Part shown: positions 1-13,300 of the stretch, piece by piece
Layout of the letters: each line of letters begins with the position of its first letter
Position numbering within the stretch: position 1 is the stretch's first letter
DNA from: Piromyces finnis
Taxonomy: Eukaryota > Neocallimastigomycota > Neocallimastigomycetes > Neocallimastigales > Neocallimastigaceae
Assembly (NCBI GenBank): GCA_002104945.1
Contig: MCFH01000029.1
Coordinates: 602,501 to 666,500 of the forward strand
Direction of reading: 5' to 3'
Length of the DNA: 64,000 nucleotides
Translations under genes and position numbers: made by a program
The notes under the pieces: generated by a model
Told to the model about the DNA's origin: nothing
The model's database searches: none
What the model saw: only the letters and a program-made list of their open reading frames with translations

Positions 1-183
1 ATAAAAAGTTAATATTTTAATAATTTTTATTTTTTCTAATTTCAATTTATATTTATTAATTTATTTCATTTCAACATATTAAAATTATAAATGATTTTAA
101 TACTCTTATTTCCAATTTTAGACTTAATAAACAAATATTTTCTTTTTTTAAAAAAAATAATAAATATATGTTTAAATAAATAC

Positions 184-1443
184 CATTTAATTGTTCTTCC
201 ACTTCAAAATTGATGTTATTTGAACTACTATCAATTAAAGGTGCTAGTTTTATTCTTTTATTCTTTGTATTATTATGAGATAATTCTTTTTTATTTTCTG
301 TTATATCTTCATCTTTATTTGTCTCTATGTTTGATATTTTTTTTTCACATTTTATTTTATTGTTGTCAGACTTTATTTCATTTATACTTTCTGAATTTGG
401 TATATTTGGTATTTTATTATCTAAATAATTATAATTAAAACTTGTATTTTTTTCTAATCTATCCAAAAAATAAAATAAATTAACTTCTTCATTATTTAGA
501 ATAGACTCTATAAATGCTATATCTTTCTTTAAATAAATTAATTTTTTCTTGAATTCTTCTAATTCCTATTATAAAAAGGTAGGTTTATATTAAAAATATT
601 TAATAAAAATGAATATATACATATAAAACGATAAAAATGATTATATAATATTTTTATAATTTTACTTTAAGTTTCTGACTGTATATTTTCTTTAAAAAAT
701 TTTTTATTATTGTTAACTCAATCAAGTAGTCAGCATATTCGAATTTCCTTTTAAATTTAGTTTTCATATCTTCTTCTTCTACTACCTTTCCTTTAACTTT
801 TGATTATTATTTTATTTTATGATTAATTATTTTATTGTTTTTTTTTTATTTAAAACATCAAAATATATGTTGATAAATTATAAAAAAACTATACTACTTA
901 CCGTTTAGAGTATCTTGATGATAGATATTATTTATATGCTTCCCTTTTTAATAATTAAATATATAATAATGTAGAGTAAGAACATAATAGGGAAATGAAA
1001 AAAAAAAATAATTATATAATTTTAATAAAATTTATATATACCTAATATATTGGGGTATATTTCATTTATCTTTAATAATGTAGAACATAATGGGCATTTG
1101 TTGTTTTTACTTAAATATATTATTATACAAGATTCACTATTTGAAATTGAATACATTAATATTATTAATTTTATTTTGTATTTACAATTTAGAATATTTA
1201 TACAAATTAAATAATTACCAAAATGAATGTTTACATTTTGAATAATATGGACTTTTAATCGTATTTCCACATAATCCACTAAATGATAAATGATCCAAAA
1301 AATTTGAAAAAATATAATATATATTATTATTATAGGTTTATTCTTTCATTGGTGTTAATTATATGATAATTTTTGTATTTAAAGTATTACCAATGCATTT
1401 CCTCATGAATTTTTGAAAGACTAGAAATATGATTATTTATCAT
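184..1443 (-). CDS. Polycomb-group-type RING finger protein (PCGF-like), 5' part
   Basis: Six exons can be joined in phase: 1443-1391, 1278-1219, 1136-1042, 943-902, 796-666 and 565-184, each with GT/AG borders. The start is the ATG at 1443. The first exons give a C3HC4 RING: CGLC, then KCKHSFCESC, then KCPLC. The stretch after the RING (roughly NEIYPNI followed by DTLN) lines up with the PCGF pattern in which the RING is followed by a P-L-x-N-I and T-L-Q motif. A charged helical region (KFKRKFEYADYLIE) and a Lys/Asn-rich, probably disordered segment follow. The last donor at 184/183 implies further exons beyond the left edge, where a RAWUL domain would be expected. PCGF proteins partner RING1 E3 ligases on histone H2A. 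The exon joining is my inference; another RING E3 class is possible. Confidence 0.6.
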
Positions 1444-2331
1444 TTTTTTTTTAATGTTTTAGCGCTTTTCTTTTCTTTTTTTTTTTTGCTTTTACTTATT
1501 TATATAATAAAAAAAAAACAAAAAAATAAATTAAATTGTTATTTAGTGGTAAAAGGGTTTTAGTCCAAATTTTAATTCTTTTTGTAATCCCTTTTAAAAA
1601 TAAATAATGTCAAAATTTATTATTGTCTTAATAATATTATGAGTATTGTTCTTTCATATTTTTATGTTTTATATAAACTATAAAGGTATTTTAAACTTAA
1701 TAACTTATAAATGGATGGATTAAATTTATTGTAGTAAATTTAATCTCTATATTAAATTATTATTGTTGTTATTAAAAAAATTTTTTATGGTTTATAAATT
1801 TAAATTAAAAAAAATTTTTTTTATTCTTAATCCTCCAATGTACTATAAATAAAAAAGTTTAACATATTTATTTATTACTCATATTAACGACGACGGATTT
1901 AACTTCCATTTTAATAAATGAATATATATTTATAAAATTAAATAATTTATATATTCTATTAAAGGTAGTAAATGAATAAAAATTAAAGATAAATAAATTT
2001 AAAATATACTTTACAAAAATAAACTTTAACATTGTTTTTTATATAAATGGATGGTATAAATAAAAATAATAATCTAATACACTATCTATAGCCTGCCTTA
2101 AAACTTTTATTATTATTTCATCATTCATATTTTATTTTTTTTAGTTTTCAATAATTTTTCTTTTCCTACATTCCTATATATAAATTTAGTTTAATAAGAA
2201 AATACTTTTTGAATATTTATTATACAAAATATATACCACGATTATTATTACTTCATTATAATATTCAATATATAAGGTTTCTTTTTGGCATAAATAAAAT
2301 AAAATATTATAATTATTAAATTGGCATTTAT
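1444..2331. other. Gene-free AT-rich spacer
   Basis: I see no supportable gene, RNA or element here. It is A/T-rich with short homopolymers and forms the upstream region of the minus-strand RING gene. Confidence 0.6.
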
Positions 2332-2515
<184 letters not shown>

Positions 2516-2960
2516 GTTATTTATTTATTTAGTTATTTATTTAGTTATACTACAATCTTTTTCTCTTTTATTATCACACATTTAATCGTTAACAATTCTA
2601 TAAATGATTATTGAAAAAAGGAAATTTTTTAAACTAAATGAAATATATTAGAATAATATATTCTAACATATATTAAAATATATTGTATAGAGTTTCATGA
2701 AATTTCATTCGTAGAAATATATTTTCAATAGAGTAGTTTATTAAATTTAAATAAATTTATATATATTGTTATTGATTTAATATATTTGGATAGTATTCTT
2801 ATATATTTTGTATTACATTGTTAATATATTGCTAGAATTACTTCTTAAATTTGGATATTTAGTCGATAGCCAATAACTTACCAGAAATATATTAAAGGTA
2901 TAAAGAGAAAATAAACAACATTATATAATATTAAAAATAGAAAAAAAAATTATTAGGATG

Positions 2961-2973
2961 ATGACTATTATTA
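2961..2973. repeat. Target-site duplication, left copy (SINE)
   Basis: ATGACTATTATTA occurs here and again at 3557-3569, directly flanking the SINE and its poly-A tail. Confidence 0.88.
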
Positions 2974-3505
2974 GTCGTTCCAGTTTTTATCCTGGTTGTT
3001 AAGGCGTTGCCTTAGTATACATAAGGCTTCTGGTTCGACCCCGCAGATGTCAGTGCCTGTGGATTTTCCCACTGGGTTTGCCATGGGTTGGGTTATGATA
3101 TTCAGGTAAGTATAAATGAACTTTCTAATTTACTACTATGATAATAACACTCGTCTAGCCGGCCTGAGAGGGTCTAGTGTACATGGTACATTCCAAATTA
3201 GAACTTAATAAGTGGTGACTTAGGCTATGCCAAAAACACATAATATTCCTTAATCAATTTAAGTGTAAACATTAGGGGGCGGTTGACACGTGATCAAATT
3301 GACTATAAGAGGCTTAGCATTGTAGTTGTGAAATATCGTACAACGACATGCATCTAATGTACATGGATTAAGTGAGCGTCGAAGCTGAAGAAACAGTATG
3401 ACAGACCAGGAGGGTCACAACCACCTAGCAATAGGAATGAGCCAACGTTTCTCTAAGAACCACCATTGGAGCTAACTCTGATCGATGGGAGAAATGCACT
3501 CGGAA

Positions 3506-3556
<51 letters not shown>
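2974..3556 (+). mobile_element. tRNA-derived SINE with poly-A tail
   Basis: A G/C-richer island of about 580 bp in AT-rich DNA, bounded by a perfect 13-bp direct repeat. The head resembles a tRNA (Ser/Leu-like): GTTAAGGCG near 3000, a stem CCTTA/TAAGG around a 7-nt loop, and a strong Pol III box B GGTTCGACCCC at 3032-3042. No long reading frame is present. About 49 A residues (3509-3557) form the 3' tail. Bases 3374-3417 match the 3' coding end of the LINEs at 45.6-61.9 kb at 39 of 44 positions, and the last stretch before the poly-A (TGATCG, then GGAAGT) also resembles the LINE 3' end. This is the layout of a SINE mobilised by a partner LINE. The tRNA-like head is too degenerate to be a working tRNA. 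Confidence 0.85.
3032..3042 (+). promoter_or_regulatory. RNA polymerase III internal B box of the SINE
   Basis: GGTTCGACCCC fits the tRNA B-box consensus GGTTCGANNCC. A partly degenerate A-box region lies about 40 bp upstream, around TGGTTGTTAAGGCG. Confidence 0.7.
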
Positions 3557-3559
<3 letters not shown>

Positions 3560-3569
3560 ACTATTATTA
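3557..3569. repeat. Target-site duplication, right copy (SINE)
   Basis: Perfect copy of the 13-bp ATGACTATTATTA found at 2961-2973. Its first A may belong to the poly-A tail. Confidence 0.88.
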
Positions 3570-4240
3570 TGATGATTTCATCATTTTTTTTTTTAAAAAA
3601 TAATAATTATAATATTATTAATGATTAATGATTATTAAAAATTTTTTATTTTTATATTTTACGAGAAATTTTTAATAGAATTAATTTATATTAAAAAAAA
3701 AAAATATTTATGAATTGTATTGTAGTAGAATAATTAATTTCTTTTATCTCTTAACTTTGCACTAAAATAATAGAAAAAATAGATTAGATTTAAAATTTAT
3801 TATAGTAAATCAGGTTTCTTTTCTTTTAAAAAGAACTTTATAAAAAGAAGAAAAACTCTTCAATTAATTAAAAAAATTAAATATAAATAAACACAAACCA
3901 AAACAACTTTGTATATATTTCATCTTTATTCTTTTTTTTTATTGTAGAACGCCTTTTAATAAAAAAAAAGAAAAAAGTTTTTTTTTTTCAATAACAAAAA
4001 CTTAAAAAGCATTATTTATGAAAAAAACAAAAAAAAAAAAACAAATAATACAATAAATTAAATTAATTACTTTAATAAATTAAATAGAAAATTAATATTA
4101 ATTATTTAATATAAGAAAATAAAATATTACTTAATAATAAAAGTATATAGATTACAATTTTAAATAACATATAAAAAACAATAAAAATTTAAGATTTCTT
4201 TGATATTTTCTTTTAAAAAAAATAAATTAATCAATTCAAA
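3570..4240. other. Promoter and 5' leader region of the Rho GTPase gene
   Basis: A/T-rich sequence with poly-A and poly-T runs and no reading frame of note. It must contain the promoter and 5' UTR of the plus-strand GTPase gene, but no motif can be assigned. Confidence 0.5.
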
Positions 4241-5192
4241 ATGCAACAAAACGCTATGAAAATTGTAGTTGTCGGAGATGGTGCCGTTGGAAAAGTAAGA
4301 ATCAATACAAAAATATAAAAATGGCTTATAAAATATATGATATTGTAATACAAATATGCAAAAAAAAAAAAAAAAAAAAAAAAAGATAGAGAAACTATAA
4401 ATATATCTTTTATTGTAGTATTTAAAATATATCTTTTATATAATATTATCAGACATGTCTTCTTATTTCTTATACTACCAATGAATTCCCAACTGGTTAT
4501 GTTCCAACTGTAAATAAAAATTTATAATATATTATATTATTATAATTTCAATAGCATAATAAAATTAATAATTTAAATTTATTAAAAAAGGTCTTCGATA
4601 ACTATTTAGCAAAAGTTAATATTGGAAATGTTCCATATAAATTAGGTTTATTTGATACCGCAGGTAAATTTTTCAAATACAAAACAAAGAAAAATAATAT
4701 TTCATATTTTTTTTTTTGAAAAAGTGCAGTTAAGAATTAAAAATAAAATAATTAATTATACTTTTAATTAAAAAAAAATAATTTAAATGAACAATAGGTC
4801 AAGAAGATTTTGATAATATCAGATCTCTTTCATATCCACATACAAATGTTTTCTTAATGTGTTTTTCTGTTGTTATTCCAACAAGTTTCGACAATATACG
4901 ACAAAAATGGATTCCTGAAATTCAACAATATTGTGCAGGTGTTCCAATAATATTAGTAGGTACACAAATTGATTTACGTAACGATAGAGCTACCTTAGAT
5001 AAATTAGGTAAATTTTGTAAACGTCCAATTACATATGAACAAGGACACAAATTGGCTAAAGAACTCAAATGCGTAAAATATGTTGAATGTAGTGCTTTAA
5101 CTCAAAAAGGTTTAAAAAATGTTTTTGATGAAGCTATTCTTGTTGCACTCGGTTGCTCAGATAAATCAAAGAAAAACTGTGTATTATTATAG
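4241..5192 (+). CDS. CDC42: Cdc42-like Rho-family small GTPase
   Basis: Four exons, 4241-4294, 4453-4509, 4591-4663 and 4798-5192, give a 192-residue protein, the usual Cdc42 length. The first exon carries the P-loop GDGAVGK. The second and third carry the effector loop YVPTVFDNY. Exon 3 ends at DTAG and exon 4 opens with Q-E-D, completing switch II. Exon 4 also has the base-recognition TQID and the C-terminal CAAX box CVLL, which predicts geranylgeranylation and membrane attachment. The segment [19 protein letters not shown] is characteristic of Cdc42 rather than Rac. Switch II is unusual: [13 protein letters not shown] where Cdc42 normally has DYDRLRPLSYPQT, so this may be a diverged paralogue. 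Expected role: GTP-dependent control of polarity and the actin cytoskeleton, upstream of kinases with CRIB domains. Confidence 0.88.
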
Positions 5193-5893
5193 ATAAATTA
5201 TTCAAAACAAAGATTATATATATTTTATTTCAAACTATACAAAATATATTTTAATCAATTTTAATTTAATCAATAACAAAATTAAACCTTTGCTGAAAAG
5301 GTTAAAAATGACATCATAGAAAACAAAAAAAGTTTTTTTTTTCTTTTTAAAAAAAAACAGCTTGTAAACAAAACAAACAAAACAAAGAAAATTGTTTTTT
5401 AAATTATTTTAATAATGTTTTTTTTTTTTTTAAAAAAAAAAATTATATTTAAAAAAATTTAAAAAAAATTATATAAAAAATTTTTATTACAGTATTTTTT
5501 AATTAAATCAAAAGGATATATCATATAAAATTAAAAATTATAAAGAATGGTAAAAAAAATGTTTATAATTAAGACTTATTTCAAATTATCTTTTTAATCT
5601 TTTAATATTTATATATAATATACGAATATAAATTAAATATATTTAATGTTATTAATATAAATTTATATTTAAAAATAAAATAATTATAATGTTGCTTACA
5701 AGCGATATTTTATTAATGTAATACTTCATAATTTTCTTTAATATTTTTAGAAAAAAAATTCCAAAATTATTTTATTATAATGAAAAGTATAAAAAATAAA
5801 ATAAAAATAAAAAAAAAATTAATCAAGAAATGTTATTTTTGTTATTTTTAAAATATATATAAAAAAAGAAAAAAAAAAAAAAAAAAAAAATAA

Positions 5894-5924
<31 letters not shown>

Positions 5925-6726
5925 AATAAAAAATAAAATAAAAAAAAGCATTTTTCATTTTTATATTTAATTATATATACAAAATATGTCTTACTTCATT
6001 TAAAATAGAAAATTGTTAATACATATGATTATTTAGGTATAAATTTGTTATTTCTTTTCTTTAATTTATGTCTTTATAAGCAAATTTCAGATCAGACTCA
6101 ATTATTCAGGTCGAGATTTCACAAGATATAGAATGTAATGAGAGTTTATCATGTTATAATATGTAAAAAATCAATAAGTATTATTAAAGATCTTACCAGC
6201 CATACCTTCTCTGTCTCATTAACTAAAAAAAACTAAAAAAGCATCACATACACAAAAAAAAAAAATAAAAAATCATATAAAAATAAAAATCATAGAAAAA
6301 ATGTAGACATGGTAATTGAAGTAAAGCCTTTAGATTTAACCAGCAAATTATATTTCTTTATTCTCAATTAGTTATAATAAATCCAACTTTATAATAATAA
6401 TAATAAAATATCTAATCATTTTAATGCATTAATTTTTTATTATTCATAGAAAAAATAGCCTATTTATAGAACATTTTAGAAAATGAATGATAAAGCTATT
6501 AATAACAAGGATTATTTATTTAAAAATAAAAAATTTTTATGTGGAATATGATAACTCAATAATCAGTACAGTTATTTGTTTTGTGAATTTGTAGCGTATC
6601 ATATCATCCTATACTAAGGCTTTACTATAAATAATTTTTTTTTTTCATCCATTTCCAAAAAAATAATAAAATTTATTAATGTATCACATATTTAATAAAA
6701 TTTACCTGATTATGTAAAGTATAAAC
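5193..6726. other. Gene-free spacer
   Basis: A/T-rich DNA containing the 3' UTR of the GTPase gene, poly-A tracts near 5870-5945, and a slightly less A/T-rich stretch around 6080-6220. I found no supportable gene. A weak inverted pair (GTAAAGCCTTTAG near 6322 and CTAAGGCTTTAC near 6617) was seen but has no other support. Confidence 0.5.
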
Positions 6727-6932
6727 ATTGATAATCTTTAAAAGATGCGCATCTTTTTTCCAGTGAAAAACATTGCCCCCCATACAACTAAACATGTGAG
6801 CCAGATTTAGAGCTCTGAAAAAGCCAAAATAGATAGGAACCTGTAAGGTTCATAAACATGGGGTCGTCTGTCGTATAAAAGGTGATGGCATATCCCTGGA
6901 AAAAAGATGCTCATCTTTTCTAGATCATCAAT
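6727..6932. mobile_element. MITE-like element with about 37-bp terminal inverted repeats
   Basis: Two arms, 6727-6763 and 6896-6932, are near-perfect inverted repeats (AAAAGATGCGCATCTTTT within the left arm, AAAAGATGCTCATCTTTT within the right). They flank about 130 bp of distinctly G/C-richer non-coding DNA. The core of the left arm is itself a perfect 18-bp palindrome. No target-site duplication could be recognised and there is no transposase, so it would be a non-autonomous element. A structured non-coding RNA is the alternative. Confidence 0.5.
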
Positions 6933-7354
6933 ATATATAAAAAATTAAAAGTTTTTGATACTATTATATTCTAATGAAAATAATTAAAAAGTAAATACAT
7001 TTATATTGTATTTATAATATTTAATGATATTATTTATATTAATAGTTATATTTATTATATTCTTTTTTTTTTTTTTTACAATGATATTAGTTAATAATCA
7101 TTCATTTAATATTAAAAAAAAGTATATTTATGTCATTTTAAAACATAAAAAAAAAATTAGATTATTTTTGTACATTAACAAAAAGAAACAAAAAATATAT
7201 TATTTTTATAATTATAAAAAAAAACATTTTTTTTAGTTAATCCAAATGTAAAATATAAAAAGTATAAATAAAAAAAGGTAATTAATGATATTATTTATTC
7301 TTCTCTATGATAATTTTCTAGATATATATAAAAAGTGAATGTTTATAATTAGTT

Positions 7355-10300
7355 CTATTGAATGTTAATTAATAATATATAATATATAATTACCTCTAAT
7401 TGATAGAAAGGGCATGATAATAGTGAAGGATAACTTTTTTCTGCAATACTTATTAATTGATTAAAAGTAATTCTATCTTCTGGATTAACATTTAAATCCT
7501 CAAATATCTTATAAAATAATTCCTATTGTTTTAAATTATATGTAAAGTATTTATATGTTTAATTAAATTAATATTCATTTTAAATTTTAAAATATAAATT
7601 GTAATTCTTACCTTTGGATATGGAACATCCATTTCTTTTTCTGTGTGCCAATAATTAGCATCAACAATATATATTCCATAGTTATAGATCTAACAATATA
7701 TAATATATTATAAAAAATAAAATAAAAAATTAAAAATAGAATTCATAGAATATTTTTTATTATTTTATAATAATGCTAATAATTTGATTTGCTAATATCC
7801 AATTTCCTATTTAATGGTATAAATTTAATTACTTTATAAAGTTCTTCAGCAGAGACAGAGCCACAATCAGAAACTACATTAATAGCTTTTTCAATTCCTA
7901 TTCTTTGATTAGTATCACAACAACAACACATCAAGAAAGATGTTACATCAAACACTTCCTTTTCAAATGGCTTTTCTTCAATATTTTCTTCTACTCCAAC
8001 ATTATCACCTATACTATCATTACAGTTATTACTATTATTAGTTTCAATAACTTCTAATGATCTTGATTGCAAAACTTCGTTATTTTCTTTAGTATCATTT
8101 ATTCCTGGTTCTGACTTCACAATAGTATTTTCTGTACTATCTGCAACATTAACATTAGCATTAGAATTATTTTGTGTGGTTTTATCATTGGAAATAGTAA
8201 TAATTGGTTCGCTCTTTTTATCATTTTCTCCTTCATTTATTTCTTTATCCTCTGATTCCTTAACTTCTTCTTTTGTATTATTATTAATATAATAATATAA
8301 TATATATATTTAGTATAAATATAATTTATATATATATGTATATAATAATAATAATAATAAATATAATAATAGTAGTAGTGGTGGTATTATTATTATTATG
8401 ATTATTATTTTAATTTCTATTATAAAGACTATGATACCTAATATAGCTTCTTTTTTACATTCTTCTAAAAATTGGAGATCATCATTTTCTTGAGTATTTT
8501 CAGTCATAAAGAAGTCTATTATTTTATAAAAATATACATTTATTTTAAAAATATATCAATTAGCCATTTTTTATATATTTGACTTAATTCATGGTAGATG
8601 AAACTTACAAAACATAGCTTCCTTTAAATTTTTATATCTCTTATAAATAGTAATGGTTTGATTACCTATTTCTTCATCCATATCTTCATACCATAATTTT
8701 ACAGACATGTAATCACTCTTTGATATCTAAGTATAACAATTATTATATTAATCATATCGTATATATAATTTGATATTAGATTAGAAATCATCGTATTTTC
8801 ATTAATAATTATTTTAGGCTTACCTTTCCATTTTGATATGATGGTAAATTCTTATAGGTTTGTTTCAAATTAATAATATAATCAACAGTTGGTACTGGAA
8901 GAACTCTAGCTTGATTCATTATAAATTTTCTCCAATTTATATATCCAGTATCAAATGGATCTAATAAATCAGTAATCTATAAAAAAAAATATATAGAAAT
9001 TATACAAAATAATTCAGTATATAGAATTAAGAATTTTTATGATATAGTTTAGATTTTATTTTAATTTTTTCATATATATATTACTTGTTTTATTTGGCTG
9101 ACTTCAGAATTCATGTAATCATCTGGTAAATACTCCATTCCAATCTATAAAAAGTTTTTTTTTAATATAATATCATATAATGAATATATTATTCTAGACA
9201 TATCATTAAATCAATAACATAAAAAAAGTGCAAATATTTCTTACCGATAAAACAACTAATTTCATAAAACAATCAATAAATTCCTTATTGCTAATAATAT
9301 CAGTGTTTGAATATTCATTAAACATTTTGCATATATTCAAAAGTTGAACAACAGTGAACTTTTCAGATGCTATTATTAAATAAAATATGAAAATATATAT
9401 TAGAATAATATTTATAAAAAAAAAAAAGGAGAGTGGAGAAAGGAGAGAGAGAAAAAAAAAACTTATATATTCTCTTATTGATTTTTACTTAATTTTTCTA
9501 CTGGAGTCTTAGAAGGTGGTAATGGGTCAGCAATATATGTTAAAATATCATAATTCACCTTAAAGTTTTCTCCTTCTAATATTAATTCATTTGGAAGACG
9601 TGCTTCACATTCAATGGCCTCTTTTATTACAATAATTAATTCACTGATGGCATTCATTTCAATTTGATAGCGAGTAGTAATCCATTCATCCAATAAATTA
9701 AAGACATCTGAACCGTGTTTTTGTAAATCCTTTTATTTATCAAAACAGAATTATGTTAATATATAATAATATATATAATAATATAATAATAATATTTTAA
9801 TATATTTTAAAAAAATAAATATTATAATTTATTATAATAAAATCATTGTATCTTACTTTTATATGGTCTTTAGCCTTAATTTGTATTCTTTCTAAATTCA
9901 AATGATATGTTGTTTCCAATAATTGTATAAAATCTGTATATTCTTCTGATAATTTTTCTTCCACATCAACTATAATAAAAATAATTATTATTATATTTAC
10001 ATTATTATTATATATGTATATATTTGGAGGTATTGATGTTATTAACTATATTTACACTTTTTGCTTTCTACCACAGGTTCTGGAACATTCTGCTTCTTTT
10101 TATCCTTTTTCTCCTTATCATTAACAACTACCTCCGCAGCAGCACTATTTTGATAAGCTAGAGCGTAGGCATTATCGATATATTGTGAGTATGGAACTCC
10201 GTCAGCATCTTGAATGAAGTTACTGTCATGGACTTGACTAGTAAATTGATGTCTATCTTTACCAATAATGGATTTCCTACTTGAACCAGAAGATGGAATA

Positions 10301-13300
10301 AAAGAAGACATATGACTTTTTGAATTTTGATTACCACCTTTTGTATCTTGATTATCATTACCAAAGTTATTATTATTTCCTTTACCTCGTTGGTTCATCT
10401 TTGATAAATTATCAATGGATCCAGAAGGTTTTGAATCAGAGCCAACATCTTGAAGACTATCATACATTGGAATTTTTATCTATAATTATATATTTAAAAG
10501 AAAAGTTAATTCTTTTTTTTATATAATATAAAAGTATATTAAAAGTAACTTACTCTTTTTAATGAATCATCATTAATTATCTTTATTAAAGTAAGAAAAA
10601 AAAGGTGGAAGATATATCATAAGATTAATATTTTATTAATTATAATAAAAAAAATATAAAAAATTTATATATTAAAAAAAAAAACTTACATAACCACTAG
10701 AATCAACATAATAGTCGTGAACAAGTTGGTTTATTCCAATTGTATGGTCACTTTCAACTTGCATCATAGTAATATAAATATTAATTATAATATTTAAATG
10801 ATCTTCAATCCAATGATCTTCAATAATTGCAGCTCTTTCTTGTTCTGCTTCTTCTTTACGCTTATCACACACTTCCCAAAGTTTATCTCTTAAATCATCA
10901 GCACGTTGATGAAGTTCTGCTTTTGCTTCTGAATCCGATCTAGTTTTAAAATAATTATTAATAAATATTAAATTATTTTATTTTATTATAATAATTTAAA
11001 CTTATATATAAATTAAAATATATCATTTATATAATTCTTTTAAAACCTGACAATTACTATAAATTTGAAATAAACAATAAAAAAAAAAAAAAAAAAAAAA
11101 AAGAATGTATAATAATATATTATTGATAATATTATAAACTAATTTCTAACCTTAAATCATCTTCAATTTGATTATATTCCTCTTGGAATATCGCAACAAT
11201 ACTTTGTTTATCATCCGGTCTTTCTAAAAATTTTTTAAAATTAATTTTGGTATTATAAATATAACGAATCATGGTATCTTGTTCACGTCTTAAAGAACGG
11301 AAAATAAATTTCAATGTTTCTATGTAATTAACTTCAATGGTTGCCCATGCTAAAATTAAAATATAATATTAGAGTATTAGATCATTTTTATTTTTTTTTG
11401 TCATTATTTTTAACAATTTTTTAAAGTTTACTTAATTTTATTTATAATTATAGAAATATTAATTTTTCTTTTTTTTTTTTTTTTAAAGAAAAAAAAAACT
11501 TACAATCTACAAGAATTTCAGCAAGAGCTTTTGATGGACATCTCTTTCCATTAGAAGCAATTATTGGTGTGCGATTAGTTGCAGCAAAGTTTTGAAGTTC
11601 ACTACTTTCATCATTATTAGCATTGTTTTCATCCGATTTATCTTGATTGTCTTGATTATCTTTCTTCTTATTATCTGTATAATTAATAATTTATAATTTC
11701 ATTAGTTAAAATATATATTTAAATATTTTTTATATTTCTATAAATATCAAAAAACAAAACTTTACCTTTTCCAGTTTTTTGACCCTTTACAGTAGAAGCC
11801 GTAGTTGAACCATTATTCTTGCGTTTATTTTCCTTACTTGATTGTGTACGAGAACGATTATTCTTCTTTTTATCATCTTCTTTAACATTAGTACCACCAC
11901 TATTACCTTTATTAGAACCTTTATTATCAGAATTAGATTCAGCTTCACCATCATTTCCATTTTCATCAAGATTCTTTTCTGAATTGTTTTCTTTAAAATA
12001 TGTAATTCAAAAATTTATAAATGAAAAATCAATATTAATAGGTTTTTTTTTAGATTAAGTAATAATAATAATTATAAAAATATTTTTATTAATCAAAAAA
12101 AAAAAAAAAAAAAATAATAAAATGAAGAATTAATTTAATTATATAAATTGGTATTGTTCTATTAAAAGTTTATAAAACAAAGATTTTTATAATAATATTT
12201 TAATTTTTTTTAGTACCAGTTTCTTCTTTTTTCTTCTTTTCTTTTTCTTTTTCTTTAAGTAATTCAAGTTCTCTTTTAGCTTCTTCCATTTTTTTCTCTT
12301 CTTCTTTTTTCTTTTCTTCTTCTATTTGTTGTCTTTCTCTTTCAATATCAGAAATAATGGATTGAACATTTTCGGTATTATCTTTTACTGATCTTGAACC
12401 GTCAATTTCCTATTATTTATAATATATCATATGAATTAAATATATATTGATATAAATAAAAAGAAATAAAATATAATTAGTATTATATAAAATATTTAAT
12501 ATTTATTAAAAAAAATACATAATATAAAAATCTATTTATTAATGTAATTTTATTCAATTACTTACATAAAGATTTTTGAATCTATCAAAGAATTCTTTAA
12601 TAGAATCTACTTGAGCATCAAATGCAGCAATTTGATTTTGAATATTAGAATTATCTACTTCATCAATTAATGGAACTAATCTTTCAAATATTCCCTATTA
12701 AATAAAAAAAAAAGATTTATGAAATATATATTATATTTAATTTTTAAATCATTTGATAATATTTATTCTATAAGGATTATGCATTTAACTTACAGGTTCA
12801 TTTTCCGGTGGTGGATTATATTCTAAATGATATATTTTTCCTGTTAAAGTATCAACTTTTCTACCAGTCATACGTTTGAAAGCAATTTCATTATCAACAT
12901 TTAATAATAATACCAAATCAAGACCACCTTTTAATTTATCTTCTTTTTGATCTTGAGACTTATCAGAGTTAACAGCATTAGATGTGGATTTCTTATTGGT
13001 ACCCCCATTTCCGTCTTTATTATTTTTTGATGTAAGACCTGATTTTCTTTTAGGAAGAGATTGTTTCACTTTTTTAGGTTCTTCATAACTATATTATATA
13101 TATTATAAAATTAAAGTAAATGAAATATATATTTAATTATATTGAATAATATATTATAATCCATTAATATTATAATATGAAATAATTTATTTAGGTAATT
13201 ACCCAGTTAATTCTTTTTCTAATAAAGCTGCTTGTTCATGATTTTGAGGGAAATTGACTAGAATCCATCCCCCCTTACATTCAGGATGATCAATGTTAAC

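Noticed and set aside
2990-3045. Possible tRNA gene
   Set aside because: It has a good B box and anticodon-like stem, but no complete acceptor stem and a degenerate A box. It is the head of the SINE.
7024-7236. 70-codon plus-strand frame rich in Phe, Ile and Lys
   Set aside because: A/T composition artefact with no protein-like features.
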